Assembly: GCF_002897035.1 (NCBI RefSeq)
Contig: NZ_BAUX01000006.1
Coordinates: forward strand, 62,001 to 126,000
Source of the DNA: Methylopila sp. Yamaguchi
GTDB lineage: Bacteria > Pseudomonadota > Alphaproteobacteria > Rhizobiales > Methylopilaceae
DNA length: 64,000 bases
Direction of reading: 5' to 3'
Under the pieces are notes generated by a model. That model was not told the origin of the DNA. It was given only the letters and a program-made list of their open reading frames with translations, and made no database searches. Positions 41,599-52,509 of the stretch are shown here, in pieces. Each line of letters begins with the position of its first letter. The first letter of the stretch is position 1. The translations under genes and the position numbers were made by a program.

Positions 41599-41627
41599 GT
41601 CATGCCCCGGTTTATCCGGGGCATGAC
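41599..41627. repeat. Perfect inverted repeat after rlmE (dispersed repeat, copy 4)
   Basis: GTCATGCCCCGG (41599-41610) and CCGGGGCATGAC (41616-41627) pair over 12 bp with a TTTAT loop. The arms are the same as in the repeats near 9.4 and 15.0 kb. Its position suggests it also helps end the ppx-rlmE transcript. Confidence 0.75.
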
Positions 41628-41703
41628 GCGAGGACCTTCAGAAAAAGCGGCGGGGTCTAGGTTAGCGCGCCCGTTGTTCAGCTGGCGCCCGCAGTCGCCG
41701 CTC

Positions 41704-42243
41704 CTACTTCACCGCCGCGCAGGCGATCCGGGCGCCCGCGCCGCCGATCGGCTGCGAGATGTGGTCGTCTTTCTCGGCGTGGATGATGAAGGCGCTGCCG
41801 TCGGCGTCCTTAAGCTCGTCGAGCTTGATCAGGCCGGTGTAAAGGGCGGCTTGGGCCGAGCCGTCCGATAGCACGATCAGGTTCGGCAGGTCTCCGGGCT
41901 CGGGGCCGTTCGGGTTGAGCAGGCCGTGCTTGCCCTCGGCGTGGCCGGCGTGAGAGCCGGACTTCTTGTATTCGCCGACGTCGGAGCAGTCGCCGGTGGC
42001 GTGGAAGTGCATGCCGTGCTTGCCCGCGGGCAAGCCTCCCGCGACGATCGCGACGTCCATCAGCACGCCCTTAGGCGCGGCGGTCAGGCTGAGGTCGCCG
42101 ATCTTCTTGCCGTCCTTGCCCTGGATCTCGTAGGTCTCGGCCTTCGGCGCCTCGGCCTTGGGCGTCTCAGGCGTCTGGGCCAGCGCGGCGAGCGGCGCGA
42201 CCGCGAGCGCTCCGGCGAGCAGCATGGGGAGAGGACGGATCAT
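41704..42243 (-). CDS. sodC: Cu/Zn superoxide dismutase, periplasmic
   Basis: A 179-aa exported enzyme that dismutates superoxide. A signal peptide (MIRPLPMLLAGALAVAPLAALAQ) is followed by a Pro/Glu/Ala linker and the SodC barrel. Metal ligands appear in GMHFHATGDC, in SHAGHAEGKHG and in FIIHAEKDDH, and the cysteines of GDCSD and RIACAAVK form the conserved disulfide. Length is typical for bacterial SodC. Standalone gene. Confidence 0.93.
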   Translation of the reverse strand: MIRPLPMLLAGALAVAPLAALAQTPETPKAEAPKAETYEIQGKDGKKIGDLSLTAAPKGVLMDVAIVAGGLPAGKHGMHFHATGDCSDVGEYKKSGSHAGHAEGKHGLLNPNGPEPGDLPNLIVLSDGSAQAALYTGLIKLDELKDADGSAFIIHAEKDDHISQPIGGAGARIACAAVK

Positions 42244-42370
42244 CGGTGGCCTCCTGTCAGCTTAGAGCGTTGCAGCGCCGAGGTCGGCGCCCGTCTCGCA
42301 CGGCCAATCCCCTCAGCTCCGCATTGGTTCCCTTTTACGCCGCCGACGGCGTTCCCAGAGGCGTGAGCCG

Positions 42371-43285
42371 ATGACGGCGTTCGGCCTGCCGCGAAGCGCC
42401 GCGACGCTCGGCGCCGCGTTCGAATGCGCGGGCGAGGGCATCCACACCGGCGTCCGCTCCGAGGTGCGCGTCACGCCGGCCGCGGCCGGGCAGGGGATCG
42501 TCTTCCGCCGCGCCGCTGGATCAAGGGTCGCCGAGATTCCAGCGCTCTGGACCAACCGTCGGTCCCGCCCGCTGTGCACCGCGCTGCAGGTGGGCGAGGG
42601 CCCCCTGGTGCGCACCGTCGAGCATCTGCTTGCGGCGCTGACGGCGATGCGGATCGACGACGCCGTCGTCGAGATCGCGGGCGAGGAGCTTCCGATCTTC
42701 GACGGCAGCGCAGCGCCGTGGTGCGCGCTGATCCGCACTGCTGGCCGCGTCGAACACGACGCGCCCCGGCGCTACCTGCGGGCGCTAAAACCCGTCGAGC
42801 ACGTCAACGGCATGCGGCGGCTCAGGATCGAGCCGGCCGACGCGCATCTCCTGTCGGTCCACATCGAGCTCAACCATTTCGGCCCGCTGGACTGGTGCGG
42901 GCCGGTGACGCCGGAAACCTTCGAGCGTGAGCTCGCGCCGTCCCGCAGCTTCGGCCGGGTCACCTGGACGATCCCGGCGAAGATTCGCGGTCTCTGGCCG
43001 TTCGGCGAGCCGTTGCTGCGCGGCGCCACCACGAAGAACACCGCGGCGCTCTGGAAGAACACTGCGATCGGCGGCCTGCGCATGCCGGACGAGCCGGTGC
43101 GCCACCGCGCGCTCGACCTCGTCGGAGACCTCGCGCTCGCAGGCCTCCCCCTGCTCGGGCGCGTGACGGCCGCCCATCCCGGCCACGAGCACAACTACGC
43201 GCTTCTGGCGGCGCTGATGAGCGACCCGACCGCTTGGGACGTGGTGACGCTCGACGAGGACGGGGCGCCGCGGGCCGCGGGCTGA
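42371..43285 (+). CDS. lpxC: LpxC-like UDP-3-O-acyl-N-acetylglucosamine deacetylase, divergent paralogue
   Basis: A 304-aa zinc deacetylase related to LpxC, the committed enzyme of lipid A synthesis. The zinc ligands are in TVEHLLAAL (His) and RHRALDLVGDLAL (His and Asp), and GHEHN carries the catalytic histidine. ELPIFDGSAAPW is conserved. The start GEGIHTG replaces the usual GVGLHSG, and the segment after SRSFGRVTW diverges strongly from dcw-cluster LpxC. It is not beside ftsZ, so I infer a second copy. Confidence 0.82.
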   Translation: MTAFGLPRSAATLGAAFECAGEGIHTGVRSEVRVTPAAAGQGIVFRRAAGSRVAEIPALWTNRRSRPLCTALQVGEGPLVRTVEHLLAALTAMRIDDAVVEIAGEELPIFDGSAAPWCALIRTAGRVEHDAPRRYLRALKPVEHVNGMRRLRIEPADAHLLSVHIELNHFGPLDWCGPVTPETFERELAPSRSFGRVTWTIPAKIRGLWPFGEPLLRGATTKNTAALWKNTAIGGLRMPDEPVRHRALDLVGDLALAGLPLLGRVTAAHPGHEHNYALLAALMSDPTAWDVVTLDEDGAPRAAG

Positions 43286-43299
43286 GCGTTCAGCCGCGG
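43275..43299. terminator. Possible bidirectional hairpin between convergent genes
   Basis: CCGCG-G-GCTGA and TCAGC-CGCGG pair over 10 bp with a single bulged G and a GCGT loop. It spans the stop of the LpxC-like gene and the stop of the transporter. No T tail is visible, so the call is weak. Confidence 0.35.
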
Positions 43300-44738
43300 T
43301 CGCGCGCTGCGGAGACCGGATCGGGGGCCGGCGGGCGGTGGCCGGAGACCTCGTCGCCGGCGTCGGGCGACAGCCTGGCGAAAATGAGCGCCGCCGTCGC
43401 CGAGATGACGCCTATCAGCAGGAACGCCGTGGGGAAGTCGGCCGCCGCGAGCTCGTGGCCGCCGCGCCAAGCCATCGCGCCTTCGAGCGCCATGGCGCCG
43501 GAGGTCACGCCAAAGGACAGCGACACCTGCTGCGCGACGCTCGTCAGGCTGGTGGCGCGGCTCATGCGCGCCTGATCGATGTCGGCGTAGCCCAGCGCGT
43601 TGACGCCCGTGAACTCCAGCGACCGGAAAAAGCCGCCGACCAGCAGCGCGGCGAGCATCACCAGCGTCGGCGTCGTCGGCGTGAACAGCGCGGGCGCCGT
43701 CATGAACGTCGCGGCGATGAGAGCGTTCGCGGTCAGCGTCGCGCGGAAGCCGAAGCGTTGCAGGATTGGCTTCGCCGCGAACTTCATGAACAGCGCTCCG
43801 AGCGCCGAGGCGAAGGTGAGAAGCCCGGATTCGAACGCGGTGAGGCCGAAGCCGATCTGCAGCATCAGCGGCAGCAGGAAGGGCGCCGCGCCGATGCCGA
43901 TGCGGAACAGCGAGCCTCCGAGGATCGCGATCCGGAACGTCGGGATTCGGAAAAGCTCGAGGTCGAGGATAGGGTGTTCGGCGCGCCGGGCATGGAACAG
44001 GTAGGCCGTCAGCGAAGCGCAGCCCGCGAGGAAGATCGCGACCACCAGCGGCTTCGGCAGCACGTCGAGGCCGAGCGTCGTCGAGCCGGTCACGAAGGCC
44101 GCGAGCCCGAAGCCCGACAGCACGAAGCCGAGCGCGTCGAACGGCGTGCGCTCCTCCGCCTTCACGTCGGGGATGTAGAGCGTGGCGAGCACGAAACCGA
44201 CCGCGGCGATGGGGAGATTGATCCAGAAGATCCACCGCCAGGAGAAATAGGTCGTGATGAAGCCGCCGACCGGCGGCCCGACGACCGGCCCGATCAGCGC
44301 GGGGATGGTCAGCCAGGCGAGCGAGCCGACGAGCTCGGACTTCGGAACGGTGCGCAGAATCACGAGCCGCCCGACCGGCACCATCATGGCGCCGCCGAGC
44401 CCCTGCACGATCCGTGAGCCCACGATCTCGGCCATCGAACTCGACAGCCCGGCGAGCGCCGAGCCGAGCGCGAACACCGCGATCGCGGTGCGGAACACGA
44501 GCCGCGCGCCGAGCCGATCCGCAAGCCAGCCCGAGACCGGGATGAACACCGCGAGGCTCAGCAGGTAGGAGGTCAGGGCGAGCTTCAGGTCGATCGGGCT
44601 CTCGTTCAGCTCGCGCGCGATCACGGGCAACGCCGTCGAGAGCACCGTCGAGTCGAGGTTCTCCATGAACAGCGCGCAGGCCACGATCAGGGGAACGAGG
44701 ATGCGGCTGGGAATGGCGGCGGGGGCGCGGGGCTGCAT
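43290..44738 (-). CDS. MFS drug efflux transporter, DHA2 (EmrB/QacA) type
   Basis: A 482-aa inner-membrane transporter with about 14 helices. The motif-D-like start ACALFMENLDSTVLSTALPVIA, motif A SGWLADRLGARLVF, motif B QGLGGAMMVPVGRL and motif C IGPVVGPPVGGFI are typical of the DHA2 multidrug family, which expels drugs by proton exchange. It faces the LpxC-like gene tail to tail. No membrane-fusion partner is adjacent. Confidence 0.92.
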   Translation of the reverse strand: MQPRAPAAIPSRILVPLIVACALFMENLDSTVLSTALPVIARELNESPIDLKLALTSYLLSLAVFIPVSGWLADRLGARLVFRTAIAVFALGSALAGLSSSMAEIVGSRIVQGLGGAMMVPVGRLVILRTVPKSELVGSLAWLTIPALIGPVVGPPVGGFITTYFSWRWIFWINLPIAAVGFVLATLYIPDVKAEERTPFDALGFVLSGFGLAAFVTGSTTLGLDVLPKPLVVAIFLAGCASLTAYLFHARRAEHPILDLELFRIPTFRIAILGGSLFRIGIGAAPFLLPLMLQIGFGLTAFESGLLTFASALGALFMKFAAKPILQRFGFRATLTANALIAATFMTAPALFTPTTPTLVMLAALLVGGFFRSLEFTGVNALGYADIDQARMSRATSLTSVAQQVSLSFGVTSGAMALEGAMAWRGGHELAAADFPTAFLLIGVISATAALIFARLSPDAGDEVSGHRPPAPDPVSAARDRG

Positions 44739-44787
44739 GGGATCGCTCTGGGAGAACGGCCGCAGGACGGCGGCCGCGCGCCCTTGA

Positions 44788-46500
<1,713 letters not shown>

Positions 46501-46535
46501 TCTCGGGTCTTTCGAAGCTGACCGGAGACGTGGCG

Positions 46536-46769
46536 ATGGCGGACATCACGATCACGAACGTCGATGACGCGGCCGTCCAGAAGATGCTGGAGCATGCGGC
46601 GCGTACGGGTCGGACTCTGGACGCGGTCGCACGGGACGTTCTGCTGAAGGCGCTGCACGCTGCGCCTTCAGAGCGACTTGCGGCCGCCGACCGCGTGCGT
46701 GCGATGACGCCGGCGCCGCTCCTTACCGACGCCACTGAGATGGTGCGCGAGGATCGCGATCGACGATGA
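46536..46769 (+). CDS. FitA/VapB-like antitoxin
   Basis: A 77-aa antitoxin of the FitA type. A GTG at 46530 would be too close to GGAGA, so ATG 46536 is chosen. The N-terminus MADITITNVDDAAVQKMLEHAARTGR is the RHH DNA-binding part. The C-terminus (about 50-77, DRVRAMTPAPLLTDATEMVRED) is the toxin-binding tail. It should neutralise the PIN toxin and repress the pair. Its stop overlaps the toxin start (ATGA). Confidence 0.85.
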   Translation: MADITITNVDDAAVQKMLEHAARTGRTLDAVARDVLLKALHAAPSERLAAADRVRAMTPAPLLTDATEMVREDRDRR

Positions 46770-47188
46770 GCCTCATCGTCGACGCGAGCGTCGTGGTCAA
46801 ATGGTATGTCGACGAAGTCCGAAGCGCGGAGGCGAGGCGTCTTCTGGCTGGCGACGATCTGCTCGCCGCCCCCGCGCATGTTGAAGCCGAGGTCGGTCAG
46901 GTGCTTCGCCGACGCGTGCAGTCTCACGAAATATCCATCGCGCAAGCGCTCGCCGCCGTGGAGCTCTTGCAGGACACCCTGGTCCTGATCCCGATCTCCG
47001 GGCTGATGCCGGCGGCGATCGAAATGGCCTGCGGAGCTGGCGTTTCCGTCTACGACTCGCTCTATGTCGCCGCCGCGCTGACATGGGGGGCGCCGCTCGC
47101 GACTGACGACGGCAAACTGATCGCTGCGATCGAGCGATCGCCCTTCGCGGGCCGCGTCGCCTTCCATCGGCTCAACGCTTTCGGCTGA
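46766..47188 (+). CDS. PIN-domain toxin (VapC/FitB type RNase)
   Basis: A 140-aa PIN ribonuclease. Acidic metal-binding residues are D6 (LIVDASVVVKWY), E42 (AHVEAEVGQVL), D97 (GVSVYDSLYVAAA) and D114/D115 (LATDDGKLI), the complete PIN set. It is translationally coupled to the antitoxin. Typical targets are initiator tRNA or rRNA in other VapCs; the target here is unknown. Located between guaB and a MAPEG gene. Confidence 0.93.
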   Translation: MSLIVDASVVVKWYVDEVRSAEARRLLAGDDLLAAPAHVEAEVGQVLRRRVQSHEISIAQALAAVELLQDTLVLIPISGLMPAAIEMACGAGVSVYDSLYVAAALTWGAPLATDDGKLIAAIERSPFAGRVAFHRLNAFG

Positions 47189-47195
47189 CGCATAC

Positions 47196-47615
47196 ATGAC
47201 CATCCAAGCCGTCCTGGCGCCGCTGTTCGCGCAGGTGCTCCTCACCTTCGGGCTTCTGCTCTGGATGGCGCAGACGCGGTTCACCGCCGCGCGCGCCGGG
47301 CAGGTGACGCCGACCAAGGGCTCCCCCCGCACCTTCGGTTGGCCGGAGAAGGCGCAGAAGGTCGCCGACAGCTACCACAACCAGCTCGAACTCCCCGTCT
47401 TCTTCTACGTGCTGGTGATCCTCGCCCTGATCACCAAGGAAGCCGACCTGCTGTTCGTCGCGATGTCCTGGGCCTTCGTCGTCTCGCGCTACGCCCACGC
47501 CTATGTCCACACCGGGCGGAACAGGCTGATGACGCGCTTCCGCTGCTACCTCGTCGGCGCGCTCGTCCTGCTCGCCATGTGGGCGATCTTCGCCATCCGC
47601 ATTCTGGCTTCCTGA
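47196..47615 (+). CDS. MAPEG family membrane protein
   Basis: A 139-aa protein with four predicted helices. The family pattern is LLTFGLLLWMAQTRFTA, YHNQLELPVFFYVLVILAL with the Asn-Gln-x-Glu cluster, and YAHAYVHTGRNRLMTRFRCY. MAPEG proteins include glutathione S-transferase/peroxidase-like membrane enzymes; a substrate cannot be told. It begins 7 bp after the toxin gene and ends 2 bp before the methyltransferase gene. Confidence 0.88.
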   Translation: MTIQAVLAPLFAQVLLTFGLLLWMAQTRFTAARAGQVTPTKGSPRTFGWPEKAQKVADSYHNQLELPVFFYVLVILALITKEADLLFVAMSWAFVVSRYAHAYVHTGRNRLMTRFRCYLVGALVLLAMWAIFAIRILAS

Positions 47616-47617
47616 CC

Positions 47618-48910
47618 ATGACCCCCGCCGCCCACGCCGCCGCCGCGATCGACGTCCTCGCAGAGATCGAGACCCGCCATCGTCCTGTGGCCTCTGCGCT
47701 GAAGGACTGGGGCTCGGCCCATCGCTTCGCAGGCTCAGGCGACCGCGCGCGCATCGCGAGCCTGGTCTACGACGCGCTGCGCCGCCGCTCGTCGCTCGCC
47801 TGGCGGATGGGCGCGGAGACGCCGCGCGCGCTGGTCCTCGGCGCGCTGGCCTTCGTGCGAAGGACGCCCGTCAACGACCTTGCCGCGGCCTTTGCGGCGA
47901 GCCCCCATGCGCCGGAGCCGCCGACCGAGGCCGAGCGCGCCGCGATGGCCGCCGCGACGCTCGACGGAGCGCCGGCGCATGTGCGCGGCGACTATCCTGA
48001 GTGGCTCGACGCCGGCTTCGCCCGCGTCTTCGGCGAGGAGCGGGCGGAGGAGGGCGCGGCCCTGGCCGAGCGCGCTCCCCTCGACCTGCGCGTCAACGCC
48101 CTCAAGGGGGATCGGGCCAAGGCGGAGCGCGCGCTCGCCCACTGGAAGGCCGCGCCGACGCCGCTGTCGCCCTTCGGCCTGCGCGTGCCGCTCACCGACG
48201 ACGGCCGCGGCCCGCCGGTGCAGTCGGAGCCCGCGCATCTGAAGGGTCTGGTCGAGGTCCAGGACGAAGGCTCGCAGCTCGCGGCGCTGGTCGCGGGCGC
48301 GGCGCCGGGCATGCAGGTCGTGGATTTCTGCGCCGGCGCCGGCGGCAAGACGCTCGCGCTCGCCGCGACCATGGACAACCGCGGTCAGATCTACGCCCAC
48401 GACAACGACGTCCGCCGGCTCAAGCCGCTGCACGAACGGGCGGAGCGGGCGGGCGTGCGCAACATGCAGGTGCGCGCTCCCCGCGGGGACACGGACGTGC
48501 TGGCCGATCTCGCCGATCGCGCCGACCTCGTGCTGGTCGACGCGCCCTGCACCGGCGCCGGCACCTGGCGCCGCAACCCAGACGCCAAATGGCGGCTGAA
48601 GCCCGCGGCGCTCGAGGCGCGCATCGCCGAACAGGACGCGGTGCTCGCCGCCGCCGCGCCGCTGGTGAAGCCGGGCGGCCGTCTCGTCTACGTCACCTGC
48701 TCGGTGCTTTCGGCGGAGAACGAAGACCGCCTTGCGGCCTTTCGGGCGCGGTTCCCCGCGTTCCGTCCGGTCCCGGCCGTCGAGGCCGCGGTCTCGGCCG
48801 GACTGCCCGCCCTTGGCGCCTTCGCGACCGCCAGCGGCGACGCCCTGCTGCTCGGTCCCCGCCGGTCTGGCACCGACGGCTTTTTCGTCGCCGTGCTGAC
48901 GCGGGGTTGA
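47618..48910 (+). CDS. RsmB/NOP2-type RNA m5C methyltransferase
   Basis: A 430-aa SAM enzyme that makes 5-methylcytosine in RNA, most likely 16S rRNA. An N-terminal NusB-like helical domain (about 1-140) with DWGSAHRFAGSGDRARIASLVYD is followed by VQDEGSQLAALVAGAAPGMQVVDFCAGAGGKTLALA for SAM binding. The catalytic pair is DAPCTGAGTWRRNPD and TCSVLSAEN, each with its Cys. The substrate (C967 as for RsmB) is inferred. Confidence 0.9.
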   Translation: MTPAAHAAAAIDVLAEIETRHRPVASALKDWGSAHRFAGSGDRARIASLVYDALRRRSSLAWRMGAETPRALVLGALAFVRRTPVNDLAAAFAASPHAPEPPTEAERAAMAAATLDGAPAHVRGDYPEWLDAGFARVFGEERAEEGAALAERAPLDLRVNALKGDRAKAERALAHWKAAPTPLSPFGLRVPLTDDGRGPPVQSEPAHLKGLVEVQDEGSQLAALVAGAAPGMQVVDFCAGAGGKTLALAATMDNRGQIYAHDNDVRRLKPLHERAERAGVRNMQVRAPRGDTDVLADLADRADLVLVDAPCTGAGTWRRNPDAKWRLKPAALEARIAEQDAVLAAAAPLVKPGGRLVYVTCSVLSAENEDRLAAFRARFPAFRPVPAVEAAVSAGLPALGAFATASGDALLLGPRRSGTDGFFVAVLTRG

Positions 48911-48985
48911 CCGGTTTACGCGTCGATCCATCTCCGCTAGACGACGCCGGCCGCGGCTGGTCGTCAGCAGGGGCAGGTGGAGACC

Positions 48986-49219
48986 ATGCGGACTATGGGC
49001 AACGTGCTGAAGATCTTCGCCCTGCTGATCCTCGCGGCGGGCGGGTATTTCGCGTGGTACGCCGCTTACGCGCCGAACCCTAACGACCAGATCGGCCTCG
49101 CCATCACGCGCTGGATGCCGGCTCCGATCCGCGACTGGGGCTGCGGCAAGCTCAATGAGCGGTTCCCGAACCAGGCGCCGACGGAATGCAGCGCGGCGGC
49201 GCAGAGCACGTCGATCTGA
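48986..49219 (+). CDS. Small membrane-anchored or exported protein, unknown
   Basis: A 77-aa protein with an N-terminal hydrophobic segment VLKIFALLILAAGGYFAWYAAYAP (about 6-29) and a short outer part containing two cysteines (WGCGKL and TECSAA). ATG 48986 follows GGTGGAG; a GTG at 48977 and an ATG at 48995 are alternatives. Function unknown. Confidence 0.6.
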   Translation: MRTMGNVLKIFALLILAAGGYFAWYAAYAPNPNDQIGLAITRWMPAPIRDWGCGKLNERFPNQAPTECSAAAQSTSI

Positions 49220-49296
49220 CAAGCTGCGCGTAATTTTCGCGGGCGTCATGCCGCCTGCGCCGTTGCCGCGGTTGAGGCGGCGATGTAGGCAAGCGC

Positions 49297-50859
49297 ATGA
49301 TCGCAGACCCCTCCCACGACCGCATCCTCATCATCGACTTCGGGTCGCAGGTGACGCAGCTCATCGCGCGCCGCGTGCGCGAGACCGGCGTCTATTGCGA
49401 GATCGTCCCGTTCAACACGGCCGCCGAGGTCTTCCCGACCTTCGGCGCCAAGGGCGTCATCCTGTCCGGCGGCCCGGCGTCGGTCGCGGACATGGGCACG
49501 CCGCGCGCGCCGCAGGCGGTGTTCGAGAGCGGTCTGCCGGTGCTCGGCATCTGCTACGGGCAGATGACCATGGCGGAGCAGCTCGGCGGCGTGGTCGAGA
49601 GCGGGCACCATCGTGAGTTTGGCCGCGCCGACCTCAACGTGGTCGCGCCGTCCAAGCTCTTCACCGGCGTCTGGGAGGCCCAGAGCCGCAACCAGGTGTG
49701 GATGAGCCACGGCGACCGCATCACGCAGATGCCGCAGGGCTTCCGGATCGTGGGCGTGTCGGAGAACGCGCCGTTTGCGGCGATCGCGGACGAATCCCGG
49801 CACTACTACGGCCTGATGTTCCACCCCGAGGTGGTCCACACGCCCGAAGGCGGCAAGCTGCTCGCAAACTTCGTGCGCGACATCTGCGGCTGCGTCGGCG
49901 ACTGGTCGATGGCGGCCTATCGCGAGGAGGCGATCGCCAAGATCCGGGAGCAGGTCGGCAAGGGCCGAGTGATCTGCGGCCTCTCCGGCGGCGTCGACTC
50001 GGCCGTCGCGGCGGTTCTGATCCACGAGGCGATCGGCGACCAGCTCACCTGCGTGTTCGTGGATCACGGCCTGATGCGCAAGGCCGAGGCGGAGGAGGTC
50101 GTGAACCTGTTCCGCGGGCACTACAACATCCCGCTCGTGCACGTTGACGCCGGCGACACCTTCCTGTCGGCGCTCGAGGGCGAGCACGACCCCGAGACCA
50201 AGCGCAAGACCATCGGCCGGCTGTTCGTCGAGGTGTTTGAGGCGGAGGCCAAGAAGATCGGCGGCGCCGACTTCCTGGCCCAGGGCACCCTCTATCCCGA
50301 CGTCATCGAGAGCGTGTCGTTCTCCGGCGGACCCTCGGTCACGATCAAGTCGCACCACAACGTCGGCGGCCTGCCCGAGCGCATGAACATGCAGCTCGTC
50401 GAGCCGCTGCGGGAGCTGTTCAAGGACGAGGTTCGCGCGCTCGGCAAGGAGCTCGGCCTGCCCGACGCCTTCGTCGGCCGCCACCCGTTCCCGGGCCCGG
50501 GCCTCGCGATCCGCTGCCCCGGCGACATCACCCGCGAGAAGCTCGACATCCTCCGCGAGGCGGACGCGATCTATCTCGAGGAGATCCGCAAGGCCGGGCT
50601 CTACGACAAGATCTGGCAGGCCTTCGCGGTGCTGCTGCCGGTGAAGACCGTCGGCGTGATGGGCGACGGCCGCACCTACGAATACGTGCTGGCGCTCCGC
50701 GCGGTGACGTCCGTCGACGGCATGACGGCGGACTTCTACCCCTACGACATGAACTTCCTCGGCCGGGCCGCCACCCGGATCATCAACGAGGTCCGCGGCG
50801 TCAACCGGGTCGTCTACGACGTCACGTCGAAGCCGCCGGGCACGATCGAATGGGAGTAA
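49297..50859 (+). CDS. guaA: GMP synthase (glutamine-hydrolysing)
   Basis: A 520-aa two-domain enzyme that converts XMP to GMP. The glutamine amidotransferase domain has the catalytic Cys in [17 protein letters not shown] (the usual GICYGQQ has Met here) and the His/Glu in [12 protein letters not shown]. The ATP pyrophosphatase domain starts [15 protein letters not shown] (P-loop), and the dimerisation domain has [13 protein letters not shown] and a C-terminal KPPGTIEWE. With guaB it forms the GMP branch. Confidence 0.97.
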   Translation: MIADPSHDRILIIDFGSQVTQLIARRVRETGVYCEIVPFNTAAEVFPTFGAKGVILSGGPASVADMGTPRAPQAVFESGLPVLGICYGQMTMAEQLGGVVESGHHREFGRADLNVVAPSKLFTGVWEAQSRNQVWMSHGDRITQMPQGFRIVGVSENAPFAAIADESRHYYGLMFHPEVVHTPEGGKLLANFVRDICGCVGDWSMAAYREEAIAKIREQVGKGRVICGLSGGVDSAVAAVLIHEAIGDQLTCVFVDHGLMRKAEAEEVVNLFRGHYNIPLVHVDAGDTFLSALEGEHDPETKRKTIGRLFVEVFEAEAKKIGGADFLAQGTLYPDVIESVSFSGGPSVTIKSHHNVGGLPERMNMQLVEPLRELFKDEVRALGKELGLPDAFVGRHPFPGPGLAIRCPGDITREKLDILREADAIYLEEIRKAGLYDKIWQAFAVLLPVKTVGVMGDGRTYEYVLALRAVTSVDGMTADFYPYDMNFLGRAATRIINEVRGVNRVVYDVTSKPPGTIEWE

Positions 50860-51300
50860 TTTTGGCTGCCTGTGCGCCGCATTAGCTTACAGTAGCGAAC
50901 GCGGCGGCGCTCGCGTTTCGCGGGACCGGCTTACGGCAGGGGCGGTTTTGTCCTCCGCCAAGACATCACGACCGTCAGCGGCACAGTAGCTCCTGACGGC
51001 GATTTAGCTGATCGAGACGGGCTGTAAGTTCGGGGCGAGCAGCGCGTCTTCGCGCCGCTGCGCCACGGGACGCCGGGCCCTCAGATCGGACCGGAGCGGA
51101 GAGAGCTCGGCTGTCACGGCGAGTCTGAAAACGCCGGCGTGGGATCATCCACCTTTCAAAAATCTTCGCCGGCGGCCCGAAGAGGCTCGGAGAGCTCGAC
51201 GGGCGGGCGCTCCGATTCCTGAGCGGTGGACCCCGGCGGCGAAGCGTAGGGCCCTCGGCGCGGTCAGCCGGCGAGGGCGGCGCTCTCCGTTCCGCGCGGA
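50860..51300. other. Intergenic region after guaA, no gene seen
   Basis: I find no reading frame of quality, no tRNA and no repeat family in these 441 bp. The sequence is GC-rich with scattered short inverted stretches. It separates guaA from a leftward SDR gene and may include an old gene remnant or a long 3' leader. Confidence 0.5.
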
Positions 51301-52026
51301 TCAGACCTGGGCCATGCCGCCGTCGACCGGCAGTTCGGCCCCGGTGACGAAGCTGCTCTCGTCGCTGGCGAGGAACAGCGCGGCCGAGGCCACTTCGTCG
51401 GCGCGCGCCATACGGCCGAGCGGGATCAGCTTCGTCAACGTCTCGCGCACCTCATCGGAGACGGCCGCCATCATGGCGGTGTCGGTCGGTCCGGGCGCCA
51501 CGACGTTGACGCGGATGTTGCGGGGCGCCAGCTCGTTGGCCCAGGTCCGCGCGAACGAGCGCACGGCGGCCTTGGTCGCACCGTAAACGCCATAGCCCCT
51601 CGTGCCGATCGCGTCGGCGATCGAGCCCACCAACACGATCGAGCCGCCGTCCGGCATGATCGCCGTGGCGGCCTTGGCGGCGAACAGGAGCGCGCGCACG
51701 TTGAGATCGAAGGTCCGGTCGAAATGATCTTCGCTGACCTGATCGAGGGGCGCGAACTCGGAGACGCCGGCGTTGACGGCGAGCACGTCCACCCGTCCGG
51801 CCTCGCGGCTCGCCGCGTCGAAGAAGGCGGCGAGCGCCGTCAGGTCGGCGGCGTCGAGGCGGCGCGCGCGCACCCTGCCGGCTCCAACCTCCACCTCGCC
51901 CTCTTCGGCGCGACGACTGGTGGCGTAGACTGTGGCGCCTTCGGCCGCGAACCGCTCCGCGATGGCGCCGCCGATGCCGCCATGGCCGCCGATCACGACG
52001 GCGATCTTTCCTGAGAGCCTGCTCAT
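51301..52026 (-). CDS. SDR family oxidoreductase
   Basis: A 241-aa classical short-chain dehydrogenase/reductase. The cofactor motif is VIGGHGGIGGAIAERFAAEG (a Gly-rich loop), NAGV follows at the expected spacing, and the catalytic Tyr and Lys are in YGVYGATKAA. The C-terminus GAELPVDGGMAQV is usual. It is divergent from an HxlR regulator, which probably controls it. Substrate unknown. Confidence 0.92.
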   Translation of the reverse strand: MSRLSGKIAVVIGGHGGIGGAIAERFAAEGATVYATSRRAEEGEVEVGAGRVRARRLDAADLTALAAFFDAASREAGRVDVLAVNAGVSEFAPLDQVSEDHFDRTFDLNVRALLFAAKAATAIMPDGGSIVLVGSIADAIGTRGYGVYGATKAAVRSFARTWANELAPRNIRVNVVAPGPTDTAMMAAVSDEVRETLTKLIPLGRMARADEVASAALFLASDESSFVTGAELPVDGGMAQV

Positions 52027-52122
52027 ATGTCCTCACATCATCGGTGATGACGAGGAAGTATCGATTGCATATCTAATCACAAGAAGGCACCGGGTGGTGC
52101 GTAGATATCGAGGCGTATACCC

Positions 52123-52509
52123 ATGGCCAAGGATGTGCTCGCGCTGCCGCTCGATGTCGCCGCGACGCGGCCCATCCTCGAACACATCGCCAACAAGTGG
52201 ACTGTACTGATCTTGAGCGTGCTCTGCACGCGGCCGGCGCGGTTCAAAGACCTCAAGCGCCGGCTCGACGGCATCACCCACAAGGCATTGTCCGAGGCGC
52301 TGAAGCGTCTGGAGCGCAACGGCCTTATCAGCCGCAAAGTGCTCCCGACTCAGCCGATCGGCGTCGAGTACGCCATCACCGATCTCGGCTGCTCGCTCCG
52401 CGAACCCTTCGCCGCCCTCTACACGTGGTCGCTCGCCAACGGCTCCGCGATGGAGAGCGCGCAGTCCGCCTACGACGCATCGAGACGAAACGGGGACAAC
52501 TCAATATAA
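52123..52509 (+). CDS. HxlR family transcriptional regulator
   Basis: A 128-aa winged helix-turn-helix protein. ILEHIANKWTVLILSVLCTRPARFKDLKRRLDGITHKALSEALKRLERNGLI is the HxlR core. No sensory Cys is obvious besides VLC and GCS. It is divergent from the SDR gene with a 96-bp gap containing imperfect inverted repeats around GTATCGATTGCATATC. Such regulators sense aldehydes, quinones or oxidants and act on a neighbouring oxidoreductase. Confidence 0.9.
   Translation: MAKDVLALPLDVAATRPILEHIANKWTVLILSVLCTRPARFKDLKRRLDGITHKALSEALKRLERNGLISRKVLPTQPIGVEYAITDLGCSLREPFAALYTWSLANGSAMESAQSAYDASRRNGDNSI

Noticed and set aside
50860-51300. Hidden gene or riboswitch after guaA
   Set aside because: No conserved RNA fold or reading frame could be supported; left as an unexplained gap.
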